Shown: positions 1-7,232 of the stretch, piece after piece
Position numbering within the stretch: the first letter of the stretch is position 1
How the letters are laid out: every line of letters begins with the position of its first letter
The notes under the pieces: generated by a model
Told to the model about the DNA's origin: nothing
Database searches by the model: none
Seen by the model: the letters and a program-made list of their open reading frames with translations, nothing else
Translations under genes and position numbers: made by a program
Assembly: GCA_003169845.1 (NCBI GenBank)
Contig: PNAG01000002.1
Location: forward strand, 1 to 64,000
DNA: 64,000 bases
From: Candidatus Dormiibacterota bacterium
GTDB lineage: Bacteria; Chloroflexota; Dormibacteria; Dormibacterales; Dormibacteraceae
Direction of reading: 5' to 3'

Positions 1-333
1 CGGGCGGGCGTGTTCTTGACCGCTATTTACGGTGGATACTTCGGAGCCGCTCAGGGGGGCATGTTCATCGGCCTACTCGGGGTGTTCATCAAGGATGAGG
101 TGCAGCGACTCAACGCTCTCAAGAACGTGCTTGCCGTCCTGGTCAACGGCATCGCTGCCATCGTCTTTGTGCTCCTGGCGCACGTGGCCTGGGTGGCCGT
201 CGCGCTGATCGCGGTCTCCAGCATCGCGGGCGGTCAGCTCGGCGCGGTGGTCGCGCGTCGCCTCCCACCCAACGCCCTCAGGGCGGTCATCGTCACTGCC
301 GGACTCGCGGCCGTGGTCAAGTTGATGATGTGA
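1..333 (+). CDS. TauE/SafE (TSUP) family membrane protein, C-terminal part only
   Basis: The 3' end of a gene that starts before the window; its frame is open from base 1 and ends in TGA. The roughly 110 visible residues form hydrophobic helices joined by the glycine-rich turn GGQLGAVVARRLP and end in a last helix followed by a short Lys-Met tail. This is the usual C-terminal half of TSUP proteins, which carry sulfite or other organic or sulfur anions across the inner membrane. The substrate cannot be told from this part. A complete member of the same family lies at 59002-59820 on the other strand. I see no clear terminator after it. Confidence 0.7.
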   Translation, partial: RAGVFLTAIYGGYFGAAQGGMFIGLLGVFIKDEVQRLNALKNVLAVLVNGIAAIVFVLLAHVAWVAVALIAVSSIAGGQLGAVVARRLPPNALRAVIVTAGLAAVVKLMM

Positions 334-522
334 CCCGACCGCGGCATTGTGCGGGCGGCTATTCGCCCTTCCACTCGGGCTTGCACTGCCAGAAATAACT
401 CGACACCCTCACGCAAGCCCCGAGACATCTAGCACGCCACGATCTCCGCTGCATGATTTCGACCAGTGGCGCAATGCAGTTGGTCGTTCAGCTCGCCACG
501 ACGCGATCAAGGTACCTCGCGC

Positions 523-723
523 TTAGGTCTGGGCCGTAGAGCGAGGCGCCTCTACATAGACCTCGAGGTCCCGTCGGTACAAGTCGTGGGCCGCTGAATA
601 CTCCATTACCCTGGCGACCTCACCGATAAAAGCTTCGTCATAGCCCGCGCGGCGCAGCAGGTGGAATCCCATCTCCATCCCGGACGCCATCCCGCCGGCC
701 GTGATGATCCGACCGGCATCGAC
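523..723 (-). pseudogene. DJ-1/PfpI C-terminal remnant, cut by repeat arm C
   Basis: Read on the minus strand, this stretch encodes about 66 residues running from VDAGRIITAGGMASGMEMG through FHLLRRAGYDEAFIGEVARV to a TAA stop. It matches the last third of the intact DJ-1/PfpI protein at 6409-7068 over nearly its full length, with many synonymous and some replacement differences. It is therefore an old paralogue remnant, not a fresh copy. The homology begins exactly at the end of a family C repeat arm (724-743), so the 5' part of the gene was lost at that junction. No start codon or ribosome site is present. Confidence 0.75.
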
Positions 724-743
724 CTGTAGGGCGGCAAAAAGTC
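724..743 (-). repeat. Family C arm (IS-end-like), copy C1
   Basis: This arm, CTGTAGGGCGGCAAAAAGTC, matches the left end of the IS at 48211 and the arms of copies C2, C3, C5 and C6. It abuts the broken DJ-1 remnant directly. Confidence 0.65.
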
Positions 744-952
744 AGTCCGTTTCAAGCAGCTCGGTCGTAGACATGATGGAGTCCACTTAGGACCGGTCGA
801 CACCGATCCCACCTTGCCTGGCCAGAGGCTTCAGAAACGGCGCCTGCAAGCCGAGGCTAGCCAAGCCGTTCATCGAGAGCAAGGTTAGTCGCCCGGTCGG
901 CTCGCTGAACCCCGACAAGGGTTTCAGTACACGGCCGATTTACGTCAGTTTC
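744..952. other. Gene-free spacer
   Basis: No credible gene is visible. A minus-strand stretch around 785-905 reads as protein without stops (GLASLGLQAPFLKPLARQGG) but I recognise no family and see no start signal. It may be another decayed fragment. Confidence 0.3.
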
Positions 953-1030
953 GAGTTCGCCGTGGCTGTATATCTAGTCGGAGGCACTTCAAGACATCGC
1001 CTTCCACCTCCCACCGGGTCCGAGTCCGGC
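953..1030 (+). repeat. Family A dispersed repeat, copy A1
   Basis: Contains the family core starting at 969 (TATATCTAGTCGGAGGCACT, then CAAGACATCGCCTTCCACC) and ends in a tRNA T-arm-like GGGTCCGAGTCCGG. Within the core, GGAGGC and GCCTTCC can pair as an imperfect hairpin. At least seven other copies occur in the window, all in gene-poor gaps. Confidence 0.8.
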
Positions 1031-1064
1031 CCCTTGAACGTGCACGGCGGACACCTCCTGACGG

Positions 1065-1739
1065 TCACGGAGCGGCGCCTCCTCGAAGGTGGGCGATGCA
1101 TAGGGTGGGCTTCACGAAGGACTCCAGCCGGGTGGCCTGCAGCGGGGCACCCATCTCCGCCAGCGCGCCCTTCAACATGCCCAGGTGGACGGCGCACACG
1201 ACTCTCTGATTCGACTCCGCCACCTCTCGGAAGGGACAGCGGTGCAGCAGGATCTTGCGCTCCGCGGATTCCTCCACGGCCTCGGGCATGAATCCAAGCT
1301 GATCGAAGAGGTCAACCACCTTCTGCGTGGCTTCATCGGCCGAGATCCCACTGAACGGTTGCGGTTTTTCGGTCAGGTAGCCGCCCCAGGCGCGGCCTGC
1401 GCTCTCCGCGACGGCCTGCGGCTGGTCGGTGGTGGCGAGATAGCTGGCGAGGATCTGGGCCAGCAGCCGGTAGCCGCCTTGCTGCACTGAGGCGGAATCG
1501 GCGATCGCTTTATAAAGGACGCGAGGGCGCCCGCGGCCGGCGGCCGGCGCGGTCACGGCGCGGACCAGGCCGGCCTCGATGAGCTGGTCGACATGCGAGC
1601 GGACGGTGTTGGGGTGGAGCCCGACCAAACTCCCGAGCTCGCGCGAGTCGAGAGCGCCCTGCCCACGCAGCTCCTCGAGTATCCGGAAGCGGCTGACGTC
1701 GGCAAGGGCCTTATGCGTCTTGATCGAGATGTCGGTCAC
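1065..1739 (-). CDS. SufR-like winged-helix regulator with three C-terminal cysteines
   Basis: A 224-residue DNA-binding regulator. Residues 5-75 form an ArsR/DeoR-type winged helix (DVSRFRILEELRGQG, then LHPNTVRSHVDQLIEAGLV and the wing AAGRGRPRVLYK). The C-terminal domain carries Cys168, Cys182 and Cys214 (HRCPF, VVCAVHLGM, TLCIAHL). This is the Cys-x12/13-Cys-x27/31-Cys layout of SufR-type repressors, which hold an Fe-S cluster and sense redox state, iron or nitric oxide. It is divergent from the operon starting at 1802, with 62 bases between them, so it very likely controls that operon and itself. ATG start with a short AT-rich leader. The family-level call is firm; the ligand sensed is inference. 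Confidence 0.8.
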   Translation of the reverse strand: MTDISIKTHKALADVSRFRILEELRGQGALDSRELGSLVGLHPNTVRSHVDQLIEAGLVRAVTAPAAGRGRPRVLYKAIADSASVQQGGYRLLAQILASYLATTDQPQAVAESAGRAWGGYLTEKPQPFSGISADEATQKVVDLFDQLGFMPEAVEESAERKILLHRCPFREVAESNQRVVCAVHLGMLKGALAEMGAPLQATRLESFVKPTLCIAHLRGGAAP

Positions 1740-1751
1740 CGCTTGAATTAT

Positions 1752-1783
1752 ACGATGAAGATAGTGAATAATAGAAACATCGT
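1752..1783. promoter_or_regulatory. Inverted repeat in the divergent promoter (candidate operator)
   Basis: ACGATG (1752-1757) and CATCGT (1778-1783) form a perfect 6-bp inverted repeat with a 20-base AT-rich centre (AAGATAGTGAATAATAGAAA). It lies in the AT-rich 62-bp gap between the SufR-like gene and the redox operon. The AT-rich centre could also hold -10 elements for both directions. It is the natural candidate site for the neighbouring regulator. Confidence 0.45.
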
Positions 1784-1801
1784 GAAAAAAGGAGCCCGGC
1801 G

Positions 1802-3097
1802 GTGATGACCATCAAGCCGAAGCGCTCACCCGAGCCTGACCTGCCGGGCCGCTACCTGGTGACGGGGCTGGTGGGTTTCATGCTCTGCGCCTTCGGGGTG
1901 CCGTTGCTGGCTCCCGAGCTCGTGCGTACCAACGACGACCCCAGGGTCTTCGCTCTTAGCCACGTGGCCGTCCTCGGCTGGATCACGATGACGATGTTCG
2001 GAGCTCTCTACCAGCTGTTCCCGGTCGCCTTGGGCGGCACGGTCCGCTCGCCGCGCCTTGGGCGCTGGAACTACTGGGTGTTGGCGACCGGGATCGCAGG
2101 CTTCGTGCCGAGCTTCTATTGGGGCTGGACAGCAGGTGTGGCCATCTTCGGGTCGCTGACGGTGGGTGGCGTCCTGCACTTCGCCTTCCAGTTGCTGCGC
2201 AGCTATCCGAGCGTTCGCGACTGGCACCCGATGGCCTACTACGTGCTGGCAGCGCTGGTCTGGCTGATCGCAACTATCGGCTTCGGCTTCGTCTACGCGC
2301 TGAACTGGCACTTCGCCTGGTTCAGCGTCACCGACACCATGCTGGCGGCGCACGTCCAGCTGGGGCTGGCCGGCTGGTTGGGGCTCACATTGATGGGCGT
2401 CTCGTACAAGCTGACCGAGCTCTTCGCGCTGGCGCATGGCCATGGCCGTGCGCTCACTTTCGCAAACCTGGGAGTCTGGAACGTCGCGTTGCTCGGCCTC
2501 ACCCTGAGCTTGCTGTTCGAGCCGGGGGCTTGGCTCGTGACAGGCTTCGCCGGTCTGCTCGCGATTGCCGCTCTGCTGTACGTGGTCGACATCGCACTGC
2601 TGCTCAGGACTCGGCGGCGCCGAAAGCTGACAGTCGAGCAGTGGCATACGTTCGTGTCACTCGGATCGCTGCTGGCCGCGGCCGCGCTCGGGTTGCTGCT
2701 CGTGTCGGGCCACGCCCCTGGCCGCAACTGGGTGGTCGCGTACGGCTACGCCGCGCTGGCCGGCTGGTTCGGCTTCGCCATCGTCGGCAAGTCCTACAAG
2801 ATCCTGCCCTTCTTGAGCTGGTTGCACCGTTTCAGCGCGGTGGCCGGGAGGCAGCCGGTGCCGCTGCTCAGCGAGCTCGTCGACCAGCGCCTGGCATGGT
2901 CCTCGTTCGGGCTACTCGTCGTCGGCTTCGCCGGCGTGCTGGCCGGCCTGCTCCTCGGCGACGCCACCGTGGTTCGGGCGGCAGGCGCGCTCTACGCCGC
3001 TGGCGCCCTGTTGTTCGCCCTCAATGCTGCCCGGCTGGTCCTTCCGCTCGCGTTTTTGCGGCGCAGTCACCTGGTTTCGCAGGAGATGACGGCATGA
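1802..3097 (+). CDS. NnrS/cytochrome-oxidase-subunit-I-like polytopic membrane protein
   Basis: A 431-residue protein with about twelve hydrophobic helices. Conserved-looking membrane histidines occur in FALSHVAVLGW (His54) and AAHVQLGLAGW, and two similar half-signatures are present, LMGVSYKLTELFAL and IVGKSYKILPFLSW. This resembles the lone COX1/NnrS-like proteins found near nitric-oxide and Fe-S genes. It lacks partner oxidase subunits here, so proton-pumping oxidase activity is doubtful. A haem-linked role in NO or redox handling at the membrane is more likely. GTG at 1802 or ATG at 1805 both fit the GGAG at 1791. The stop overlaps the start of the next gene (ATGA), so it heads a co-transcribed operon. 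Confidence 0.65.
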   Translation: MMTIKPKRSPEPDLPGRYLVTGLVGFMLCAFGVPLLAPELVRTNDDPRVFALSHVAVLGWITMTMFGALYQLFPVALGGTVRSPRLGRWNYWVLATGIAGFVPSFYWGWTAGVAIFGSLTVGGVLHFAFQLLRSYPSVRDWHPMAYYVLAALVWLIATIGFGFVYALNWHFAWFSVTDTMLAAHVQLGLAGWLGLTLMGVSYKLTELFALAHGHGRALTFANLGVWNVALLGLTLSLLFEPGAWLVTGFAGLLAIAALLYVVDIALLLRTRRRRKLTVEQWHTFVSLGSLLAAAALGLLLVSGHAPGRNWVVAYGYAALAGWFGFAIVGKSYKILPFLSWLHRFSAVAGRQPVPLLSELVDQRLAWSSFGLLVVGFAGVLAGLLLGDATVVRAAGALYAAGALLFALNAARLVLPLAFLRRSHLVSQEMTA

Positions 3098-3423
3098 GCG
3101 AGCCTCGCCTCCAGCTGCCCGACGATCTGCTGGCCGCCGAAGCCTGGCAGCAGCTCGAGTGCGTCTATGACCCCGAGCTCGGCGTCAACCTCGTCGATCT
3201 CGGCCTGATCTATCGACTGGACGTGAAGGACGGCGAGGTCCAGGTCGAGATGACCCTCACCACTCCCGGCTGTCCGATGAGCGACAGCATGCCGGACGCG
3301 GTGGAGAGGGCTCTGCTGACCATCCCGGGCGTCTCCCATGCCTCCGTTGAGGTGGTCTGGGAGCCGCGATGGGTGCCGGAAATGATGTCCGAGCGCGCCA
3401 CGCGCGAACTCGGGTGGGTGTGA
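3094..3423 (+). CDS. DUF59 / MIP18-type metal-sulfur cluster assembly factor
   Basis: 109 residues that are almost entirely a DUF59 domain: CVYDPELGVNLVDLGLIY near the N-terminus, then the core TLTTPGCPMSDSMPDAV with the conserved Cys that binds or transfers Fe-S clusters, and an ending HASVEVVWEPRW. Family members (SufT, PaaD, MIP18) help insert Fe-S clusters into client proteins in the cytoplasm. The ATG overlaps the upstream TGA by four bases, so the genes are translationally coupled. With a ferredoxin two genes on and an Fe-S-type regulator upstream, a role in maturing the operon's own clusters is likely. Confidence 0.85.
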   Translation: MSEPRLQLPDDLLAAEAWQQLECVYDPELGVNLVDLGLIYRLDVKDGEVQVEMTLTTPGCPMSDSMPDAVERALLTIPGVSHASVEVVWEPRWVPEMMSERATRELGWV

Positions 3424-3435
3424 TGGAGGTGTGAG

Positions 3436-4542
3436 ATGGCGACACTTGATGTGCGGCCGATTATGGCCGCTGGGAAGGAGCCGTTCGACGCGATCATGGG
3501 CGCAGTCGGCGGCCTGCAGCCGGAGGAGGAGTTCGAGTTGTTCGCGCCGCTCGACCCGGTACCTCTGTACCAGGTCCTGGGCGCCCAGGGCTTCAGCTAC
3601 GAGACCGAGGCGCTGGGCGGTGGCGATTTTCGGGTCGTTTTCCGCAAAAGGGGATCTGAGATGGCGGTCAGGCAGTCAGAACCGTTGGTCGGCCGGGCGG
3701 CCGAGCTGGCCGAGTTCTCGCCGGACGGATTCGGCCGCAGGATTCTCACCGAGACCGACCGCTTTCGGGTGGTGATCGCCGCACTGGAAGACGGCCAGGA
3801 GATCCCCCTCCACGCGCCGCCGCTGGACATGGTGATGACGATCGTGGAGGGGATCGGCCAGGTGATGGCAGGCGACCAGGTACATGCGGTGCGGGCGGGC
3901 GATGTGGTCATTGTCCCGGCCGGCCAGACGCGCGGCCTGCGCGCGATCGGCGGCCGGTTGGTGACCGTCAACGTGGTCAGCCCGCCGCCCGGGCCGGGTC
4001 ACCACGCCGGTTCCGCGACCGCATGGCCGGTGGACGAGGAGGCGCCGGATGTGGGCGCTTTGATCCTGGAAGAGCACGCGGGGCTCTTCCCGCACCTGGA
4101 CCACATGGGCAGTCTGGCTTCCGACGCCACCACCCTCGGCGAGGATGAGTTGCGCACTCGCCTGCGCGAGGTGCTCGCGTTCCTACGCGATGACCTGCTC
4201 CCGCACGCCCGGGAAGAGGAGGTGTCCGTGTACCCCGCCGCCGAGAAGGTGCTGCGGGCGGTGGGTGGCGCGACCCGGACGATGTCCGTCGACCATCGCT
4301 TCGTCGGCCAGATGGTGGGGGAGCTGAGCGGCCTTGGCGAAGGCCTTCTGTCAAGCGCGAACAAAGAGCGCATCCGCCGCCTCCTCTACGGACTGCAGGC
4401 TCTGCTCCAGGTCCACTTCACCAAGGAGAACGAGGTTTACGTACCACTCCTGAATCGCCTGTCGGCGTCCGAGCGGCACCAGCTTCACGACCGCCTCTCG
4501 GGAGGGGATGGCGGCCACCCCAATCACCACAAGGAGTCCTAG
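3436..4542 (+). CDS. DUF2249-cupin-hemerythrin fusion protein
   Basis: A 368-residue soluble protein made of three modules. Residues 4-75 are DUF2249 (LDVRPIMAAGKEPFDAIM to LGAQGFSYETEALG), a small TusA/SirA-like fold. Residues about 110-185 form a cupin barrel (HAPPLDMVMTIVEGIGQVMA, VRAGDVVIVPAGQTRGL). Residues about 205-350 are a hemerythrin-like four-helix bundle with spaced His/Glu ligands (FPHLDH, LPHAREEEVSVYP, MSVDHRF, QVHFTKENEVYVPL), expected to bind a di-iron centre for O2 or NO. DUF2249 and hemerythrin domains commonly co-occur in NO-response proteins, but this three-part fusion is unusual. GGAGGT at 3425-3430 supports the ATG. It lies in the operon between DUF59 and ferredoxin. 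Confidence 0.8.
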   Translation: MATLDVRPIMAAGKEPFDAIMGAVGGLQPEEEFELFAPLDPVPLYQVLGAQGFSYETEALGGGDFRVVFRKRGSEMAVRQSEPLVGRAAELAEFSPDGFGRRILTETDRFRVVIAALEDGQEIPLHAPPLDMVMTIVEGIGQVMAGDQVHAVRAGDVVIVPAGQTRGLRAIGGRLVTVNVVSPPPGPGHHAGSATAWPVDEEAPDVGALILEEHAGLFPHLDHMGSLASDATTLGEDELRTRLREVLAFLRDDLLPHAREEEVSVYPAAEKVLRAVGGATRTMSVDHRFVGQMVGELSGLGEGLLSSANKERIRRLLYGLQALLQVHFTKENEVYVPLLNRLSASERHQLHDRLSGGDGGHPNHHKES

Positions 4543-4544
4543 CC

Positions 4545-4796
4545 ATGGCCTACGTGATCGCCCAACCCTGCGTCGGCGTCAAGGACGCATCGTGCGTGGA
4601 AGTCTGCCCGGTGGACTGCATCAAGACCGATGACGCGGCCGACATGTACTACATCGATCCCGACGAGTGCATCGACTGCGGCGCGTGCGTCGATCCCTGC
4701 CCGGTGGACGCGATCTTCCCCGAGGACGAGGTCCCGGCCGAGTGGAGGAACTTCATCCAGGTCAATGCCGACTACTTCCAGAAGGTGAGCAGGTAA
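4545..4796 (+). CDS. fdxA: 7Fe-type (3Fe-4S/4Fe-4S) ferredoxin
   Basis: 83 residues with Cys9, Cys17, Cys21 and Cys25 in the first motif (CVGVKDASCVEVCPVDC) and Cys42, Cys45, Cys48 and Cys52 in the second (CIDCGACVDPCP). The seven-residue gap between the first two cysteines is typical of FdxA ferredoxins, which carry one 3Fe-4S and one 4Fe-4S cluster and act as low-potential electron carriers. The C-terminal tail EWRNFIQVNADYF is also typical. AAGGAG lies nine bases before the ATG. It starts two bases after the upstream stop and is probably the electron donor for a redox enzyme in this operon. Confidence 0.9.
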   Translation: MAYVIAQPCVGVKDASCVEVCPVDCIKTDDAADMYYIDPDECIDCGACVDPCPVDAIFPEDEVPAEWRNFIQVNADYFQKVSR

Positions 4797-4800
4797 AGAG

Positions 4801-5400
4801 ATGGCAGAACTCTCCTTCACCAGCAAGCTGACGTGGTCCGGAGGCAGGCACGGACCTGGTGTCGTCGAAACCGGCGGCCAGAGCCTGCAGTTCTCAGTAC
4901 CCGCATCGATGGGTGGCGTGGGTGTGGGAACCAGCCCCGAGGACCTTCTGCTCAGCGCGGTAGGCTCCTGCTACACGGCGACGCTGGCGGCGATCCTCGA
5001 TTCCAGGCGACTATCCGTCCAGTCCTTCGAGGTCGTGGTCCAGGGGTTGGTCTCGCAGTATCCGGGACCGGCGGCCGCCGTTTCGTCGATTGTTGTCAAC
5101 CCGAGATTCATTGGGATCGAGTCGGGCCGCGAGAAGGAGTACGAGAGCGCAGCAATGACCGCGCGCGAGCGCTGCTTCATCGGCGAGCACCTGGGGCCTC
5201 AGGTGAGTTATAGAGTCGGCGAGGTCGAGTTCGCGGATGAGACGCCGCCAGCAGGGGATGTGCTCGACGTCCGAGCATTGCCAGCGCCCCGGCGGCACGA
5301 ACTGATCTTCCGCACGCTCGATGAACTCGCATCGGCTTGCCGGTTCACCCTGTTCCCGCGAAGACCAGGATGCCCACCGTTCTTCGCCTCCAGGGCTTGA
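4801..5400 (+). CDS. OsmC-family peroxiredoxin-like protein with a truncated DUF2249 tail
   Basis: 199 residues. Residues 1-140 are an OsmC/Ohr-type domain with the two reactive cysteines in SAVGSCYTATLAAI (Cys57) and ARERCFIGEH. Such proteins reduce organic hydroperoxides, and some members bind persulfides. After a short linker a DUF2249 start is seen (VLDVRALPAPRRHELIFRTL, ending ASACRFTLF). It then breaks off into RRPGCPPFFASRA where the family normally continues into a DHDP-type loop. The tail therefore looks truncated, with the next gene starting inside it (5370). A DUF2249 is also fused to the hemerythrin gene upstream, so the combination is repeated in the operon. Confidence 0.8.
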   Translation: MAELSFTSKLTWSGGRHGPGVVETGGQSLQFSVPASMGGVGVGTSPEDLLLSAVGSCYTATLAAILDSRRLSVQSFEVVVQGLVSQYPGPAAAVSSIVVNPRFIGIESGREKEYESAAMTARERCFIGEHLGPQVSYRVGEVEFADETPPAGDVLDVRALPAPRRHELIFRTLDELASACRFTLFPRRPGCPPFFASRA

Positions 5401-5846
5401 TCTCCCGCCAGCAGGTCCTTAGAAAGGCGGACTTTGCTGCGCTGCCGCATGTAGAGATCAGCGCCGACTTCAGCTGCGAGGAGGGATGGACCGTCCCAGG
5501 TCTGCGCTGGCAAGGAGTCGCCCTGCAGACCCTGATCATCCTTGCTCAACCGCTTCCGGAGGCTAACTACCTACGTGTCGGCGCCGGCGCCTATGAGGTG
5601 ACTCTGGCTCTGGACTCACTTGACGGCGCGCTGCTTTGCGACGCACTCGATTGCAAGCGGTTGAGCCCGGAGCACGGTGCGCCTTGGCGTTTGCTCGTGT
5701 CTGGTGACAGGTGCTTCACCAGCGTGAAGTGGGTGGATCGTCTGGAGGTGACCTCAGGTCCCGGCGAACCCCTGGGCGAGCGGGTCGCCAGCAGCCGCTT
5801 GCCGCCCAGCCCGTTCCTACCGGGGCACGGCCGCGTGGCATCCTAG
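5370..5846 (+). CDS. YedY/sulfite-oxidase-like molybdopterin-binding domain protein
   Basis: 158 residues counting from the ATG at 5370, which overlaps the OsmC gene by 31 bases; a longer in-frame TTG start at 5337 is less likely. The protein is a compact oxidoreductase Mo-pterin domain: LRLQGLISRQQVLRKADFAA, then FSCEEGWTVPGLRWQGVAL with Cys36 as the expected molybdenum ligand, then HGAPWRLLVSGDRCFTSVKW. In YedY-type proteins this Cys holds the Mo cofactor used for sulfoxide or similar reductions. There is no signal peptide or Tat motif, so it should be cytoplasmic, unlike YedY. The ferredoxin upstream could be its electron partner. Confidence 0.7.
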   Translation: MPTVLRLQGLISRQQVLRKADFAALPHVEISADFSCEEGWTVPGLRWQGVALQTLIILAQPLPEANYLRVGAGAYEVTLALDSLDGALLCDALDCKRLSPEHGAPWRLLVSGDRCFTSVKWVDRLEVTSGPGEPLGERVASSRLPPSPFLPGHGRVAS

Positions 5847-5850
5847 TCGG

Positions 5851-6264
5851 ATGGGAGATCCCGCTTGTTTTGCCCATTTGCTCGATGACGAAGGCCGGAT
5901 GCCGGACCCGCCACGGGTGCAAATTCGGCGAGTCTATGAACCCGGGCCTCCCGACCAAGCTGAGATTCGCGTCTTGGTCGACCGGGTCTGGCCGCGTGGC
6001 GTACGCAAGGATTCGCTGGCGCTTGACCGTTGGGCCAAGGAGATAGCGCCATCCGCAGAACTGCGCCGCTGGTTCGCTCATGACCCTCGTAGGTGGCCAC
6101 AGTTCCAGCGCCGCTTCCGCGAGGAGCTGGTGGCAAGAACTCCTGAGCTGAAGGCACTCGCGCTTCTCGCTCGCGGAGGTCGCGTGGTTCTGCTGTACGG
6201 CGCCCGGGATCAGGAGCACAACCAGGCCGTGGTGTTGAAAGACGTCCTGGAGGAAGCGCTCTAG
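5851..6264 (+). CDS. DUF488 family protein (YeaO-like)
   Basis: 137 residues with the clear DUF488 core: VQIRRVYEPGPPD, VLVDRVWPRGVRKD, DRWAKEIAPSAELRRWFAHD and the closing VVLLYGARDQEHNQAVVL. The family is widespread and of uncertain biochemical role; members often lie beside heavy-metal, thiol or redox genes. The ATG lies four bases after the preceding stop, making it the last gene of the redox operon. A second ATG at residue 17 (MPDPPRVQIRRV) could be the true start, since homologues begin near there. Confidence 0.8.
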   Translation: MGDPACFAHLLDDEGRMPDPPRVQIRRVYEPGPPDQAEIRVLVDRVWPRGVRKDSLALDRWAKEIAPSAELRRWFAHDPRRWPQFQRRFREELVARTPELKALALLARGGRVVLLYGARDQEHNQAVVLKDVLEEAL

Positions 6265-6408
6265 CCAGGAATCCAGATCTGATCGCCTGGCGCTACTGCT
6301 GTACCACGTGCCCTGCGGACGCGCGATTGCAGCCCGCGGGCCGCAGTCCCCACCACCTTGAGGACGCATACGAATGATGAATAGGCGTGACGGAGTTCGG
6401 CCCTCATT

Positions 6409-7068
6409 TCAGGTTCTGGCGTACTCGATGTCGTCCCGGTAAGTCTCGTAAGCCAGCGTGTACTCCATGACTCGGGCGACCTCAGATATGAATGTCTCGT
6501 CGTAGCCCGCTCGCCGCAGCAGGTGGAAGCCCATCTCCATGCCGGATGCGATCCCTCCTGCCGTCACGATCCGCCCCGCGTCGACGACTCTCGCCCTGCT
6601 TATCACACAAGCAGGCGCGATCTCCTTCAAACGGTCGATCGGCACTTTCCCGGGTGGGTTGGCCTCAGCCCGGTCCGGCTCCTTGCGATTGGTTGCGGGC
6701 AGCCCATCCAGGAGGCCGAGCTTGCCGTAGATCCACGAACCGGTACACACGCTCGTGAGAAGGCAGGTGTTCGGTAGAGAGCGGACGAACTCATGAAGGC
6801 TGCGGTTGTGCAGCTCCTGGCGGGTCCCGAAGCCGCCCGGGATCAAGAACGCATCCATTGCGGGACGGTCCGTGAACGAGTAGTTCGGCATGACCGTGAA
6901 GCCGGCCTGCGCCTGCACCGGGCGCATCGCATCTGCGACCAGAAAGGCGTCAAGCTCGGGGTCAAAGCGGCGCGCTACCGAGAACACGCCATAGGGTGCC
7001 GCGAAGTCGACAATCTCGGCGTCCTTGAAGACGTAGATCCCAAGTCGGAAGCCTGCGATCTTCAACAC
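6409..7068 (-). CDS. DJ-1/PfpI superfamily protein (isonitrile-hydratase-like)
   Basis: 219 residues with one class I glutamine-amidotransferase-like fold. The nucleophile elbow is LLTSVCTGSWIYG, with Cys108 as the predicted nucleophile, followed by GLLDGLPATNR and the C-terminal VDAGRIVTAGGIASGMEMG. This arrangement is close to isonitrile hydratases and GlxA-type N-terminal domains without the AraC domain. Hydrolysis or hydration of a small nitrogenous or carbonyl compound is plausible but unproven. It is transcribed toward the redox operon and away from the recombinase region. A truncated paralogue is present at 523-723. The start is preceded by GGAGGTGAG on the minus strand, a strong ribosome site. 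Confidence 0.8.
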   Translation of the reverse strand: MLKIAGFRLGIYVFKDAEIVDFAAPYGVFSVARRFDPELDAFLVADAMRPVQAQAGFTVMPNYSFTDRPAMDAFLIPGGFGTRQELHNRSLHEFVRSLPNTCLLTSVCTGSWIYGKLGLLDGLPATNRKEPDRAEANPPGKVPIDRLKEIAPACVISRARVVDAGRIVTAGGIASGMEMGFHLLRRAGYDETFISEVARVMEYTLAYETYRDDIEYART

Positions 7069-7232
7069 ATCTCACCTCCAGAGCAACCGGTTGCCGCGAA
7101 GAGGCCGTATTCGGCCGGAATGACCGGATTTGCACGGTCCCGGGGGAGTTCAGCAGTCACTGGAGTGAGTGTATGGGTCCCGTTAGTTCCGGACCGAACG
7201 GAGCTGCCTGACCTCCTCACGCGCTTCAGGGG

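Noticed and set aside
1826..2647. Large minus-strand open frame opposite the membrane-protein gene
   Set aside because: Gln/Arg/His-rich antisense shadow, without a start signal or known domain.
2119..3423. Long open frame covering the DUF59 gene and most of the membrane-protein gene
   Set aside because: Only the last 109 codons (from 3094) show homology; the rest is Arg-rich shadow sequence of the membrane-protein gene in another frame.
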